From Axinella damicornis (taxonomy: Eukaryota; Porifera; Demospongiae; Axinellida; Axinellidae): a stretch of 64,000 nt of DNA. The translations under genes were made by a program, and so were the position numbers. Below, in pieces: positions 1-13,863 of this stretch. The stretch lies in contig OZ007510.1 in the NCBI GenBank assembly GCA_963931865.1, positions 14,550,111 through 14,614,110 of the forward strand, in the 5' to 3' direction. Under the pieces are notes generated by a model that was given only the letters and a program-made list of their open reading frames with translations, was not told where the DNA came from and searched no databases. Positions within the stretch are counted from its first letter, which is position 1. Every line of letters starts with the position of its first letter.

Positions 1-3000
1 ACTACTCTAACAAATCTTACAAACTCAGCATAGTGGCCACTTGTTCTACTATGTTGTGCTGACATGGGTGTTATCAGCATCTATTTTTTCTAATCGGCAG
101 CTCTAAGGTAGAGACCTCCACCAAATTGAGTGACTGTTTCTGTGAGTACTTGAGGGCCGTAGTCTTTGCATAGATGCAAGGAAATCTCCAGTGGAGGTCT
201 TCTACTATAATGACTAAGCTTACAAATCCAGCATATTGGTCTGCGGTCGTGCTACATTCAGCCGAGATGGGTGGTATATGCATCAGTTTGTACGACCTCC
301 TGCAATTTTGTAGAGCCTTCCACCAACAGATTCATTGCTTCGTCGAGTGCTGGAGGGCCTAGCCGTAGCATAGATACAAGCCTATCGCCAGTGGAGGTCT
401 TCTACTTCTGTGTCAAAGCTCATAAACATGGCATAGGGTAAGTAATTCTACCTCATTCAGCTGAGTAGAGTGGTGTAAGCATTTGTTTGTACAACTTCCT
501 ACACTTTAGTAGAGACTTCCACCAATAGATTGACTGCTTCGTTGAGTGTTTGAGTGCCTACTCGTGGCATAGATGCAAGTCTAACGCCAGTGGTGGTCTT
601 CTAGTACTGTGACAAAGCTCACAAACCCGGCACATAGGTCAGTAGTTCTGGTTGATTGATCTGAGTTGAGTGGTAAACGCATCTGTTTGTATTACTTCCT
701 ACAGTTTAGTAGGTCCTTCCACTAATTGATTGACTGTTTCTACCAGTGCTTGAGGGCCTAATCGTTGCATAGATGGAAGCCTGTCGTCAGCGGATATCTT
801 CTACTACTGTGACATAGTTCACAAACATGTCATAAGGTCAGTACTTCTGCCTCATTCAGCTGAGTTTAGTGGTATAACATCTGTTTGTATAACTTCCTAC
901 ACTTTAGTAGAGACTTCCACAAATAGATTGACTGCTTCGTCGAGTGTTTGAGGGCCTAGTCGTGGCATAGATGCAAGCCTATCGCCAGTGGTGGTCTTCT
1001 ACTACTGTGCCAAAGCTCACAAATCCGGCACATAGGTCATTAGTTCTGATACATTCATCTGATTTGAGTGGTATACGCATCTGTTTGTACAACTTCCTAC
1101 AGTTTAGTAGGTACTTCCACCAATTGATTGACTGTTTCTTCCAGTGCTTGAGGGCCTAGTCGTTGCATACATGCAAGCCTATCGCGTATGGAGGTCTTCT
1201 ACTGCTGTGACAAAGCTCACATACCCTGCATATATATAGGTCAGTAGTTCTGATTCATTCATCTGAGTTGAGTGGTATACGCATCTGTTTGTACAACTTC
1301 CTACAGATTAGTAGGTACTTCCACCAATTGATTGACAGTTTCTTCCAGTGCTTGAGGGCCTTGTTATTGCATAGGTGCAAGCCTATCACCAGTGGAGGTC
1401 TTCTACTTCTGTGACAAAGCTCACGAACTCGGTATCAATGTCAGTAGTTCTGCTACATTCAGCTGAGTTGAGCGGTACAAACATCTGTTTGTACAACTTC
1501 CTACACTTTAGTTGAGACTTCCACTGATTGATTGAATGTTTCTTCCAGTGCTTGAGGGTCTAATCAATGCATAGATGCAAGTCTATCGCCGGTGGAGGTC
1601 TTCTGCTACTGTGACAAAGCTCATACACATGGCATAAAGTCAGTACTTCTGCCTCATTCAGCTGAGTTGAGTGGCCTGTTGTACAAATTCCTACACTTTA
1701 GTAGAGACTTCTACCAATAGATTGACTGCTTCGCCGAGTGTTTGATGGTCTAGTCGTGGCATAGATGCAAGCCTATCGGCGGTGGAGGTCTTCTACTACT
1801 CTGACAAAGCTCATAAACATGGCATTAGGTCAGTGCTTCTGCCCCATTCAGCTGAGTTGAGTGGTTATATATAAGCATCTGTTTGTGCAACTTCCTACAC
1901 TTTAGTAGAGACTTCCACCAATAGATTGACTGCTTCGTCGAGTCTTTGAGGGCCTACTCGTGGCATAGATGCAAGCCTATCGCCAGTGGTGGTCTTCTTC
2001 TACTGCGGCAAAGCTCTCAAACACGGCACATAGGTCAGTAGTTCTGAATCATTCATCTAAGTTGAGTGGTATACGCATCTGTTTGTACAACTTCCTACAG
2101 TTTAGTAGGTGCTTCCACCAATTGATTGACTGTTTCTTCCAGTGCTTGAGGGCCTAGTCGTTGCATACATGCAAGCCTATCGCGTATGGAGGTCTTCTAC
2201 TGCTGTGACAAAGCTCACATACCCTGCATATATATAGGTCAGTAGTTCTGATTCATTCATCTGAGTTGAGTGGTATACGCATCTGATTGTACAACTTCCT
2301 ACAGTTTAGTAGGTACTTCCACCAATTGATTGACTGTTTCTTCCAGTGCTTGAGGGCCTAGTCGTGGCATAGAAGCAAGCCTATCGCCAGTGATGGTCTT
2401 CTACTACTGTGACAAAACTCACAAACCTGGCACATAGGTCAGTAGTTCTGCTTCATTCATCTGAGTTGATTGATATAAGCATCTGTTTGTACAACTTCTT
2501 ACAATTTTGTAGGTACTTCCACCAATTGATTGACTGTTTCTTCCAGTGCTTGAGGGCCTAGTTGTTGCATAGCTGCAAGCCTATCGCCAGCGGAGGTCTT
2601 CTACTTCTGTGACAAAGCTCTCGAACCCGGTATAAATTTCAGTAGCTCTGCTACATTCAGGTGAGTTGAGCGGTACAAACATCTGTTTGTACAACTTCTT
2701 ACACTTTAGTTGAGACATCCACTGATTGAATGAATGTTTCTTACTGTGTTTGAGGGCCTACTCGTGGCGTAGATGCAAGCCTATCGCCAGTGGAGGTCTT
2801 CTACTACTGTGACAAAGCTCACAAACCCGGTACATAGGTCAGTAGTTCTTGTTGATTGATCTGAGTTGAGTGGTAAACGCATCTGTTTGTATAACTTCCT
2901 ACAGTTTAGTAGGTACTTCCACCAATTGATTGACTGTTTCTTCCAGTGCTTGAGGGTCTAATCGTTGCATAGATGCAAGCCTGTCGTCAGCGGATGTCTT

Positions 3001-6000
3001 CTACTACTGTGACAAAGCTCACAAACCCGGCACATAGGTCAGTAGTTCTGATTCATTCATCTGATTTGAGTGGCATACGCATCTCTTTGTACAACTTCCT
3101 ACAGTTTAGTAGGTACTTCCACCAATTGATTGACTGTTTCTTCCAGTGCTTGAGAGCCTTGTCGTGGCATAGATGCAAACTTACCGCCAGTGGTGGTCTT
3201 CTACTACTGTGACAAAGCTCACAATCCTGGTACATAGGTCAGTAGTTCTGATTCATTCATATGAGATGAGTGGTATACGCATCTGTTTGTACAACTTCCT
3301 ACAGTTTAGTAGGTACTTCCACCAATTGATTGACAGTTTCTTCCAGTGCTTGAGAGCCTTGTCGTGGCATAGATGCAAGCTTACCGCCAGTGGTGGTCTT
3401 CTACTACTGTGACAAAGCTCACAATCCCGGTACATAGGTCAGTAGTTCTGATTCAATTATCTGAGATGAGTGGTATACGCATCTGTTTGTACAACTTCCT
3501 ACAGTTTAGTAGGTGCTTCCACCAATTGATTGACTGTTTCTTCCAGTGTTTGAGGGCCTAGTCTTAGCATACATGCTAGCCTATCGCCAGTGGAGGTCTT
3601 CTACTGCTGTGACAAAGCTCACATACCCTGCATATATATAGGTCAGTAGTTCTGCTTCATTCATATGACTTAATTGGTATAGGCATCTGTTTGTACAACT
3701 TCCTACAATTTTGTAGACACTTCCACCAATAGATTGACTGTGTCTTCCAGTGCTTGAGGGCCTAGTTGTTGCATAGGTGCAAGCTTATCGCCAGTGGAGG
3801 TCTTCTACTACTGTGACAAATCTTACAAACTCGGCATAGTGGCCATTAGTTCTGCTATATTGGGCTGACATGGGTGTTATCAGCATCTAATTTTTCTAAT
3901 CAGCTGCTCTAAAGTAGAGACCTCCACCAATTTGAGTGACTGTTTCTGTCAGTACTTGAGGACCGTTTGTCTTTGCATACATGCAAGCAAATCTCCAGTG
4001 GAGGTCTTCTACCATAATTACTAAGCTTACAAATCCAGCGTATTGGTCTGCGGTTGTGCAACATTTAGCCGAGATGGGTGGTATATGCATCAGTTTGTAC
4101 GACCACCTGCAATTTTGTAGAGCCTTCCACCAATAGATTGACTGCTTTGTCGAGTGCTTAAGGACCTAGTCGTAGCATAGATGCAAGCCTATCGCCAGTG
4201 GAGGTCTTCTACTTCTGTGACAAAGCTCACAAACTCCGTACAAATGTCAGTAGTTCTGCTAGATTCGGCTGAGATGAGCGGTACAAACATCTGTTTGTAC
4301 AACTTCCTACACTTTAGTTGAGACTTCCACTGATTGATTGAATGTTTCTTCCAGTGCTTGAGGGCCTAGTAGTGGCATACATGCAAGCCTATCGCCGGTG
4401 GAGGTCTTCTACTGCTGTGACAAATCTCCCAAACCCGGCATATTGGTCAGTAGTTCTGATTCTCTGTTCTGAGTTGAGTGGTATACGCATCTGTTTGTAC
4501 TACTACCTACAGTTTAGTAGGTACTTCCACCAATTGATTGACTGTTTCTTCCAGTGATTGAGGGCCTAATCGTTGCATAGATGCAAGCCTGTCGTCAGCG
4601 GATGTCTTCTACTACTGTGACAAAGCTCACAAACATGGCATAAGGTCAGTACTTCTACCTCATTCAGCAGAGTTTTGTTTTATAAGCATATGTTTGTACA
4701 ACTTCCTACACTTTAGTAGAGACTTCCAACAAGAGGTTGACTGCTTCGTCGAGTGTTTGAGGGTTTAGTCGTGGCATAGATGCAAGCCTATCGCCAGTGG
4801 TGGTCTTCTACTACTGTGACAAAGCTCACAATCCCAGTACATAGGTCAGTAGTTCTGATTGAATCATCTGAGATGAGTGATATACGCATCTGTTTGTACA
4901 ACTTCCTACAGTTTAGTAGGTACTTCCACCAATTGATTGACTGTTTCTTCCAGTGTTTGAGGGCCTAGTCGTTGCATAGATACAAGCCTATCGCCAGTGG
5001 AGGTCTTCTACTGCTACGACAAAGCTCACAAACCCGTAGGTCAGTAGTTCTGCTTCATTCATCTGAGTTGATTGGTATAAACATCTGTTTGTACAACTTC
5101 CTACAATTTTGTAGAGACTTCTACCAATTGATTGACTGTTTCTTCCAGTGCTTGAGGGCCTAGTTGTTGCATAGGTGCAAGCCTGTCGGCAGTGGAGGCC
5201 TTCTATTACTGTAACAAATCCTACAAACTCAGCATAGTGGCCATTTCTTCTTCTATGTTGTGCTGACATGCGTGTTATCAGCATCTAATTTTTCTAATCG
5301 GCTGCTCTAAAGTAGAGACCTCCACCAAATTGAGGACTGTTTCTGTCTGTACTTGAGGGCCGTAGTCTTTGCATAGATGCAAGCTAATCTCCAGTGGAGG
5401 TCTACTACCATAATGACCAAGCTTACAAATCCAGCATATTGGTCTGCGGTTGTGCTACATTCAGCCGAGATGGGTGGTTTATGCATCAGTTTGTACGATC
5501 TCCTGCAACTTTGTAGAGCCTTCCACCAATAGATTGACTGCTTCATCGAGTGCTTGAGGGCCTAGTCGTAGCATAGATACAAGCCTATCGCCATTGGAGG
5601 TCTTCTACTTCTGTGACAAAGCTCACGAACCCGGTATTAATGTCAGTAGTTCTTCTGCATTCAGCTGTGTTGAGCGGTACAAACATCTGTTTGTGCCACT
5701 TCCTACACTTTAGTTGAGACTTCCACTGATTGATTGAATGTTTCTTCCAGTGCTTGAGGGCCTAATCATTGCATAGATGCAAGTCTATCGCCGGTGGAGG
5801 TCTTCTACAACCGTGACAAAGCTCATAAACATGGCATAAGGTCAGTAATTCTGCCTCATTCAGCTTAGTTGAGTGGTATAAGCATCTTTTTGTACAACTT
5901 CCTACACTTTAGTAGAGACTTCCACCAATAGATTGACTGCTTCGCCGAGTGTTTGAGGGCCTAGTCGTGGCATAGATGCAAGCCTATCGCCAGTGGTGGT

Positions 6001-6237
6001 CTTCTACTGATGTGACAAAGCTCACAAACCCGGCGCATAGGTCAGTAGTTGTGATTCATTGATCTGAGTTGAGTGGTATACGCATCTGTTTGTGCAACTT
6101 CCTACAGTTTAGTAAGTACTTCCACCAATTGATTGACTGTTTCTTCCAGTGCTTGATGGCCTAGTCGTTGCATACATGCAAGCCTATCGCCAGTGGGTCT
6201 TCTACTGCTGTGACAAAGCTCACATACCCTGCATATA

Positions 6238-6584
6238 CCGTATATTGTGTTATTTTCGTGTTGAATAACGTTCGCGTAATAATTATTCGTGTTGAAAAAT
6301 TTTCGCAAACTCAAGCAAAGTGCACTCGCTAATACGTGTCAAGCCATAGCGATGAGGAGTACGAACGAGAATGATGCGTTCGAGGCTACCTTGTGTATCT
6401 GGAGATCTGGGAGGCAGCTGTTTGTGACCGAGAACCAAGAAACCGTACTGATTGACACGCCGTGGCAGTGTTGAAGGACAGCGTCATCATAGGACACATT
6501 GCCAAAAAAAATTTTCGAGATAAATTTTCGCGATTGGAGGCATTCGCGAAAATATTTTAACAACGAAAATAAACCAATATACGG
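6238..6584. mobile_element. MITE with ~38-bp imperfect inverted termini, TATA target duplication
   Basis: A 347-bp insertion interrupts the satellite. It begins CCGTATATTG and ends CAATATACGG; further in, TTATTTTCGT and TTCGCG on the left mirror CGCGAA and ACGAAAATAAA on the right, giving inverted termini of about 38 bp with a few mismatches. Intact monomers read GCATATATATAGGTCAG at this point; here the sequence reads GCATATA, element, TATATAGGTGGTCAG, consistent with duplication of TATA (6234-6237 and 6585-6588). The 61-codon frame inside (6289-6474) resembles no known transposase. Superfamily is not assigned. Confidence 0.85.
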
Positions 6585-9500
6585 TATATAGGTGGTCAGT
6601 AGTTCTCCTTCATTCATATGAGTTGATTGGTATAGGCATCTGTTTGTACAACTTCCTACAATTTTGTAGACACTTCCACCAATAGATTGACTGTGTCTTC
6701 CAGTGCTTGAGGGCCTAGTTGTTGCATAGGTGCAAGCTTATCGCCAGTGGAGGTCTTCTACTACTGTAACAAATCTTACAAACTCGGCATAGTGGCCACT
6801 TGTTCTGCTATATTGGGCTGACATGGGTGTTATCAGCATCAAATTTTTCTAATCAGCTGCTCTAAAGTAGAGACCTCCACCAATTTGAGTGACTGTTTCT
6901 GTCAGTACTTGAGGACCGTTTGTCTTTGCATACATGCAAGCAAATCTCCAGTGGAGGTCTTCTACCATAATGACTAAGCTTACAAATCCAGCGTATTGGT
7001 CTGCGGTTGTGCAACATTCAGCCGAGAGGGGTGGTATATGCATCAGTTTGTGCGACCACCTGCAATTTTGTAGAACCTTCCACAAATAGATTGACTGCTT
7101 TGTCGAGTGCTTGAGGACCTAGTCGTAGCATAGATACAAGCCTATCGCCAGTGGGAGGTCTTCTACTTCTGTGACCAAGCTCACGAACTCCATATAAATG
7201 TCAGTAGTTCTGCTACATGCAGCTGAGATGAGCGGTACAAACATCTGTTTGTACAACTTCCTACACTTTAGTTGAGACTTCCACTGATTGATTGAATGTT
7301 TATTCCAGTGCTTGAGGGCCTAGTCGTGGCATAGATGCAAGCCTAGCGTCAGTGGAGATCTTCTACTACTGTGACAAAGCTCACAAACCCGGTATAAATG
7401 TCAGTAGTTCTGCTACATTCAGCCGAATTGAGCGGCACAAACATCTATTTCCTACACTTTAGTTGAGACTTCCACTGATTGATTGAATAGTTCTTCCTGT
7501 GCTTGATGGCCTAATCATTGCATAGATGCAAGTCTATCGCAGGTGGAGGTCTTCTACTACAGTGACAAAGCTCATAAACATGGCCTAAGGTCAGTAATTC
7601 TGTCACATTCAGCTGAGTTGAGTGGTATAAGCATCTGTTTGTTCAACTTCCTACACTTTAGTGGAGACTTCCACCAATAGATTGACTGCTTCGCCGAGAG
7701 TTTGAGGGCTTGATCGTGGCGTAGATGCAAGTCTATCGCCGGTGGAGGTCTTCTACTACTGTGACAAACTCACAAACGCGGCACATAGGTCAGTAGTTCT
7801 GATTCATTCATCTGAGTTGATTGGTATGAGCATCTAATTTTACAACTTCCTACAATTTTGTAGATACTTCCACCAATTGATTGACTGTTTCTTCCAGTGC
7901 TTGAGGGCCTTGTTGTTGCATAGGTGCAAACCTATAGCCAGTGGAGGTCTTCTTCTTCTGTGACAAAGCTCACGAACCCGGTATAAATGTCAGCAGTTCT
8001 GCTACATTCAGCTGAGTTGAGCGGTACAAACATCTGTTTGTACTATTTCCTACACTTTAAGTTGAGACTTCCACTGATTGATTGATTGTTTCATCCAGTG
8101 CTTGAGGGCCTAATCATTGCATAGATGCAAGTCTATCACCGGTGGAGGTTTTCTACTACTGTGACAAAGCTCATAAACATGGCATAAGGTCAGTAATTCT
8201 GCCTCGTTCAACTGAGTTGAGTGGTATAAGCATCTGTTTGTGCAACTTCCTACACTTTAATAGAGACTTCCACCAATAGATTGACTGCTTCGTCTAGTGT
8301 GTGAGGGACGAGTCGTGGTATAGATGCAAGCCTATCTCCAGTGGTGGTCTTCTACTACTGTGACAAAGCTCACAAACCCGGCACATAGGTCAGTAGTTCT
8401 GATTCATTGATCTGAGTTGAGTGGTATACGCATCTCTTTGTACAACTTCCTACAGTTTAGTAGGTACTTCCACGAAATGATTCACTGTTCTTCCAATGCT
8501 TGAGGGCCTACTCGTTGCATAGATGCAAGCCTGTCATCAGCGGATGTCTTCTACTACTGTGACAAAGCTCACAAACCCGGCATATAGGTCAGTAGTTCTG
8601 ATTCATTCATCTGAGTTGAGTGGTATACGCATCTGTTTGTACAACTTCCTACAATTTTGTAGAGAATTCCACCAATTGATTGACTGTTTCTTCCAGTGCT
8701 TGAGGGCCTTGTTGTTGCATAGGTGCAAGCAGTGGAGGTCTTCTACTACTGTAACAAATCTTACAATCTCGGCATAGTGGCCGCTTGTTCTGCTCTGTTG
8801 TGCTGACGTGGGTGTTATCAGCATCTAATTTTTCTAATCGGCTTCTCTAAAGTAGAGACCACCACCAAATTGAGTGACTGTTTCTGTAACTACTTGAGGG
8901 CCGTAGTCTTTGCATAGATCAGGCAAATCTCCAGTGGAGGTCTTCTACCATAATGACTAAGTTTACAAATCCAGCGTATTGGTCTGCGGTTGTGCTACAT
9001 TCAGCCGAGATGGGTGGTATATGCATGTACGACCACCTGCAATTTTGTAGAGCCTTTCACCGATAGATTGACTGCTTTGTCGAGTGCTTGAGGGCCTAGT
9101 CGTAGCATAGATGCAAGCCTATCGCCAGTGGATGTCTTCTATATACTTCGGTGACAAGGCTCACGAACTTGGTATAAATGTCAGTAGTTCTGCTACATTT
9201 AGCTGAGTTGAAGGGTACATTCATCTGTTTGTACAACATCCTACACTTTAGTTGAGACTTCCACTGATTGATTGAATGTTTCTTCCAGTGCTTGAGGGCC
9301 TAATCATTGCATAGATGCAAGTCTATCGCCGGTGGAGGTCTTCTTCTACTGTGACAAAGGTCAGACACATGGCATAAGGTCAGTAGTTCTGCCTCACTCA
9401 GTTCAGTTGAGTGGTATAAGCATCTGTTTTGTACAACTTCCTACAATTTTGTAGAGACTTCTAGCAATTGATTGACTGTTTCTTCCAGTGCTTGAGCGCC

Positions 9501-11312
9501 TAGTTGTTGCATAGGTGCAAGCCTATCGCCAGTGGAGGTCTTCTACTACTGTAACAAATCCTACAATCTCGGCATAGTGGCCACTTGTTCTGTTCTATTG
9601 TGCTGACATAGGTGTTATCAGCATCTAATTTTTCTAATTGGCTTCTCTAAAGTAGTGACCTCCACCAAATTGAGTGACTGTTTCTGAAAGTACTTGAGGG
9701 CCGTAGTCTTTGCATAGATGCAAGCAAATCTGCAGTGGAGGTCTTCTACCATAATGACTAAGCTTACAAATCCAGCGTATTGGTCTGCGGTTGTGCTATA
9801 TTCAGCCGAGATGGGTGGTATATGCATCAGTTTGTACGACCACCTGCAATTTTGTAGAGCCTTCCACCAATAGATTGACTGCTTTGTCGAGTGCTTGAGG
9901 GCCTAGTCGTAGCATAGATGCAAGCCTATCACCAGTGGAGGTTTTCTACTGCTAAGACAAAGCTCACAATCCCGGTACATAGGTCAGTAGTTCTGATTCA
10001 TTCATATGAGATGAGTGGTATACGCATCTGTTTGTACAACTTCCTACAGTTTAGTAGGTACTTCCACCAATTGATTGACTGTTTCTTCCAGTGCTTGAGA
10101 GCCATGTCGTGGCATAGATGCAAGCTTACCGCCAGTAGTGGTGGTCTTCTACTACTGTGACAAAGCTCACAATCCCGGTACATAGGTCAGTAGTTCTACT
10201 TCAATCATCTGAGATGAGTGGTATACGCATGTGTTTGTACAACTTCCTACAGTTTAGTAGGTACTTACACCAATTCATTGACTGTTTCTTCCAGTGTTTG
10301 AGGGCCTAGTCGTAGCATAGATACAAGGCTATCGCCAGTGGAGGTCTTCTACTGCTGCGACAAAGCTCACAAACCCGGCATATATATAGGTCAGTAGTTC
10401 TGCTTCATTCATCTAAGTTGATTGGTATAAGCATCTGTTTGTACAACTTCCTACAATTTTGTAGAGACTTCTACCAATTGTTTCTTCCAGTGCTTGAGGG
10501 CCTAGTTGTTGCATAGGTGCAAGCCTGTCGGCAGTGGAGGCCTTCTATTACTGTAACAAATCTTACAAACTCAGCATAGTGGCCATTTCTTCAACTATGT
10601 TGTGCTGACATGGGTGTTATCAGCATCTAATTTTTCTAATCGGCTGCTCTAAAGTAGAGACCTCCACCAAATTGAGGACTGTTTCTGTCAGTACTTGAAG
10701 GCCATAGTCTTTGCATAGATGCAAGCTAATCTCCAGTGGAGGTCTTCTACCATAATGACTAAGCTTACAAATCCAGCGTATTGGTCTGCGGTTGTGCTAC
10801 ATTCAGCCGAGATGGGTGGTATATGCATCAGTTTGTACGCCCACCTGCAATTTTGTAGAGCCTTTCACCGATAGATTGACTGCTTTGTCGTGTGCTTGAG
10901 GGCCTAGTCGTAGCATAGATGCAAGCCTATCGCCAGTGGATGTCTTCTATATACTTCGGTGACAAAGCCCACGAACTTGGTATAAATGTCAGTAGTTCTG
11001 CTACATTTAGCTGAGTTGAAGGGTACATTCATCTGTTTGTACAACATCCTACACTTTAGTTGAGACTTCCACTGATTGATTGAATGTTTCTTCCAGTGCT
11101 TGAGGGCCTAATCATTGCATAGATGCAAGTCTATCGCCGGTGGAGGTCTTCTTCTACTGTGACAAAGGTCAGACACATGGCATAAGGTCAGTAGTTCTGC
11201 CTCACTCAGTTCAGTTGAGTGGTATAAGCATCTGTTTTGTACAACTTCCTACAGTTTAGTAGGTACTTCCACCAATTGATTGACTATTTCTTCCAGTGCT
11301 TGAGGACCTAGT

Positions 11313-11477
11313 TGTGGTATCGTTATTGTATTGATTGCATACCATGCATGTAATATGTTTCCTGTAGCACTTGTGTGTATTCTGTTTTTGTCTTGTACAG
11401 ATTGTAAAAAGATTAGTCTATGATAAAACGATTCTCCCGTGAACTTGCTGTTCGTGCGCTGCGACCAAGACACCACA
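11313..11477 (+). repeat. 5' LTR of the Gypsy element
   Basis: 165 bp, TG...CA termini, no difference found from the 3' copy. Identical LTRs imply a recent insertion or recent gene conversion. Confidence 0.95.
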
Positions 11478-11478
11478 T

Positions 11479-11496
11479 ATTGGCGACGAGGATGGG
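11479..11496 (+). promoter_or_regulatory. Primer-binding-site candidate
   Basis: TTGGCGACGAGGATGGGA lies one base after the 5' LTR and contains the TGG expected to pair with a tRNA CCA end. A close relative (ATTGGCGACAAGGATCGGA) follows the LTR of the minus-strand Gypsy remnant near 58.85 kb. The tRNA is not identified. Confidence 0.6.
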
Positions 11497-12609
11497 ATAT
11501 CATCCGCACCGGGAATCTTCCAACGCGTCATGGAGAGTGTGTTGCAGGGAATTCCCAAAGTTGTTGTATACCTGGACGACATATTGATCACTGGAGAGAC
11601 AGAGGAGGAGCATTTGAAAATCTTGGATGAGGTGTTGGAGCGGCTGGAGAAAGCGGGGCTGCGAGTCAAAAAGCCGAAATGCCGTTTCATGGTTCCCTCA
11701 GTCAATTACTTGGGACATCAGATTGATTCCGAAGGACTGCACCCACTGGCAGATAAAGTCAAGGCTGTGGAGGAGGCGCCTGCCCCTCGCAACGTGCAGG
11801 AGCTCAAGTCCTTCTTGGGACTGTTGACGTATTATGGCAAATTTTTGCCAAACATGTCTTCAGTTTTAGCCCCCTTGTACAGGCTGTTGGGAAAGGACAC
11901 TCCCTGGAGCTGGGCTACAGCGGAAAAGAAATCATTCCAGGCAGCGAAGGACTTGCTGACATCATCACAGCTGCTAGTCCACTACAACCCGAAGCTTCAA
12001 TTGGTCTTGGCCTGTGATGCCTCGGCATACGGGGTGGGGGCGGTCTTGGCACACAAGATGCCAGATGGTTCTGAGCGACCAATCGGGTACGCCTCTAGAT
12101 CCTTGTCCAAAGCAGAGAGGAATTATTCTCAGCTAGAGCGTGAGGGTCTGGCTTGCATTTTTGGAACCAAAAAGTTCAATTCATACCTCTTTGGACACCA
12201 CTTTGAACTCATTACCGACCACAAGCCACTGCTGGCTCTGTTGAATGAACACCGATCTACTTCACCTCAAGCTTCAGCCAGAATAAAGCGGTGGTCTCTG
12301 TTCCTATCGGGCTACGAGTATACCCTCATGTTCAGGAAAACACAAGCACATGCCAATGCAGATGCTTTAAGCAGGCTGCCGCTACCCACTGTCCCAGCCC
12401 AAACCCAGACTCCGCCGGAGCTAGTGCTGCTCATGGAGCACTTGGCGGACTCCCCAGTCACCTCTCACCACATCAGGTTATGGACACGCAGGGATCCTGA
12501 ACTGTCTAAAGTCCTCAAGTTCGTGCGGCATGGGTGGCCTGAGCAGTGTGGCCGGGAGTTGAAGCCATATTCCTCCAAGAAGGAAGAACTTTCGGTGTAT
12601 GAGGATTGA
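11488..12609 (+). pseudogene. Gypsy pol: partial reverse transcriptase plus RNase H, ends at premature stop
   Basis: The frame opens within the RT palm (the run from about 11512 reads GIFQRVMESVLQGIP) and continues through the catalytic YLDDIL at residues 14-19 counted from the ATG at 11530. The RT thumb/connection follows (VNYLGHQIDSEGL, LGLLTYYGKFLPN), then RNase H with the acidic residues in LACDAS, QLEREG, ITDHKPL and NADALSRL. The N-terminal RT fingers, protease and gag are absent, so this is an internally deleted copy. A TGA at 12607-12609 interrupts the frame just before the integrase zinc finger, where related elements read straight through. Domain calls rest on family motifs; no database search was made. 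Confidence 0.93.
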
Positions 12610-13155
12610 ATCCTGTGGGGCAACCGGGTGGTCATCCCACCGAAGGGACGGAAAGCAGTGCTGCAGGAGTTGCACGAAGGGCACCCCGGAATGACAAGGA
12701 TGAAGGCCCTAGCGAGGATGTATGTGTGGTGGCCTGGGAGCGATAAAGACATTGAAGATTCAGTGAGCTCGTGTTCAGACTGCCAGATCAACCAGTCAGC
12801 ACCTCCGTCTGCACCTCTCCACCCTTGGAGTTGGTCCACGAGGCCATGGGTGAGACTACACTTGGATTTCGCAGGACCATTTCTGGGGAAGGTGTACCTA
12901 GTACTCATTGATTCTCACTCGAAGTGGATTGAAGCATTTCCCACTTCCTCTGCTACTTCCAGTGTAGTGATGGAACACCTGAGAACCACCTTTGCACAAT
13001 TTGGAATACCGGAAACAGTGGTCACTGACAACGGACCGTGCTTTGTTAGTGCAGAGTTTGAGTCATTTCTGGTGGCTAATGGGATCAAACACATAACGTC
13101 TGCTCCATACCACCCGGCTTCTAACGGCCTTGCCGAACGGGCAGTGCAATCCTAA
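12610..13155 (+). pseudogene. Gypsy integrase: zinc finger and catalytic core, frameshifted after the last catalytic residue
   Basis: Same frame as the RT/RNase H segment but separated from it by the TGA at 12607. Counting from the ATG at 12628, the zinc-binding residues are H16, H19, C49 and C52 and the catalytic triad is D80 (LDFAGPF), D134 (VTDNGP) and E170 (NGLAER), an exact D-35-E spacing as in retroviral-type integrases. The frame hits TAA at 13153-13155, a few residues after the catalytic Glu; homologous sequence continues at once in a different frame, so an indel has broken the gene here. Confidence 0.93.
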
Positions 13156-13712
13156 AGAGAGGATTGAAGAAAGTGACTGAAGGATCACTGAGCACTCGCA
13201 TGGCAAAAGTTCTTCTCACTTACCGGATGACCCCTCAAAGCACCACTGGAGCCTCACCAGCAGAACTTCTCCTCGGTAGACAGCCTCGAACAAGGCTAGA
13301 CCTCCTCAGACCAAAGTTGGAAGAGAGAGTCCGCAACAAGCAATGGCAGCAGAAAGCTACACACGATAGCACTGCCAGAGCTAGGGAATTTGGCGAAGGG
13401 GAGAAGGTGTATGTGAAAAACTTTGGAACTGGACAAAAGTGGTTGGAAGGCAAGATTGCTGAGTGTACTGGCCCTGTGTCATTTCTGGTGGAAATGGAGG
13501 ATGGCAAACTGGTCAGACGCCATCAAGATCAACTGAGACACCGGAAGGAGAGTACAGGTTCTCCACAAGAACATGACTTACCTGTCGAAGATTTGGATAT
13601 TTCCACGAGGGCTGAAGAGCAGCCACCTGAGCCAACTGAACTGACCCCAACCGAAAGTCAGTCAGTAGTAGAGCCAGTCACCGCGACATCCGACAGTTGT
13701 GAACATACGTAA
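13156..13712 (+). pseudogene. Gypsy integrase C-terminal domain (GPY/F-type), out of frame with the core
   Basis: Continues the integrase in another frame. It contains LLTYRMTPQSTTGASPAELL and LLLGRQPRTRLDLL, the usual end of the core, then a small beta domain VYVKNFGTGQKWLEGKI followed by CTGPVSFLVEM, which matches the GPY/F module of Ty3/Gypsy integrases, and a Pro/Thr/Glu-rich tail ending at the TAA of 13710-13712. The ATG at 13164 is probably not a real start. Confidence 0.9.
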
Positions 13713-13850
13713 TCTTCTGAACTGATCATACCCAGTCATCGATACCCTCAGAGGATTCGGCATCCTCCGGAACGATACACTTAACTTCTACGAGATACTG
13801 GTTGGTGCATTGTGTATGTGTGTATTGGTGCATGATGTTTTTGCTTTTAT

Positions 13851-13863
13851 AAGGGGAAGGAAG
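13851..13863 (+). promoter_or_regulatory. Polypurine tract of the Gypsy element
   Basis: AAGGGGAAGGAAG directly abuts the 3' LTR, the expected plus-strand priming site. Confidence 0.85.

Noticed and set aside
6289..6474. 61-codon frame inside the satellite MITE as a transposase
   Set aside because: Too short and without catalytic motifs; most likely a chance frame in a non-autonomous element.
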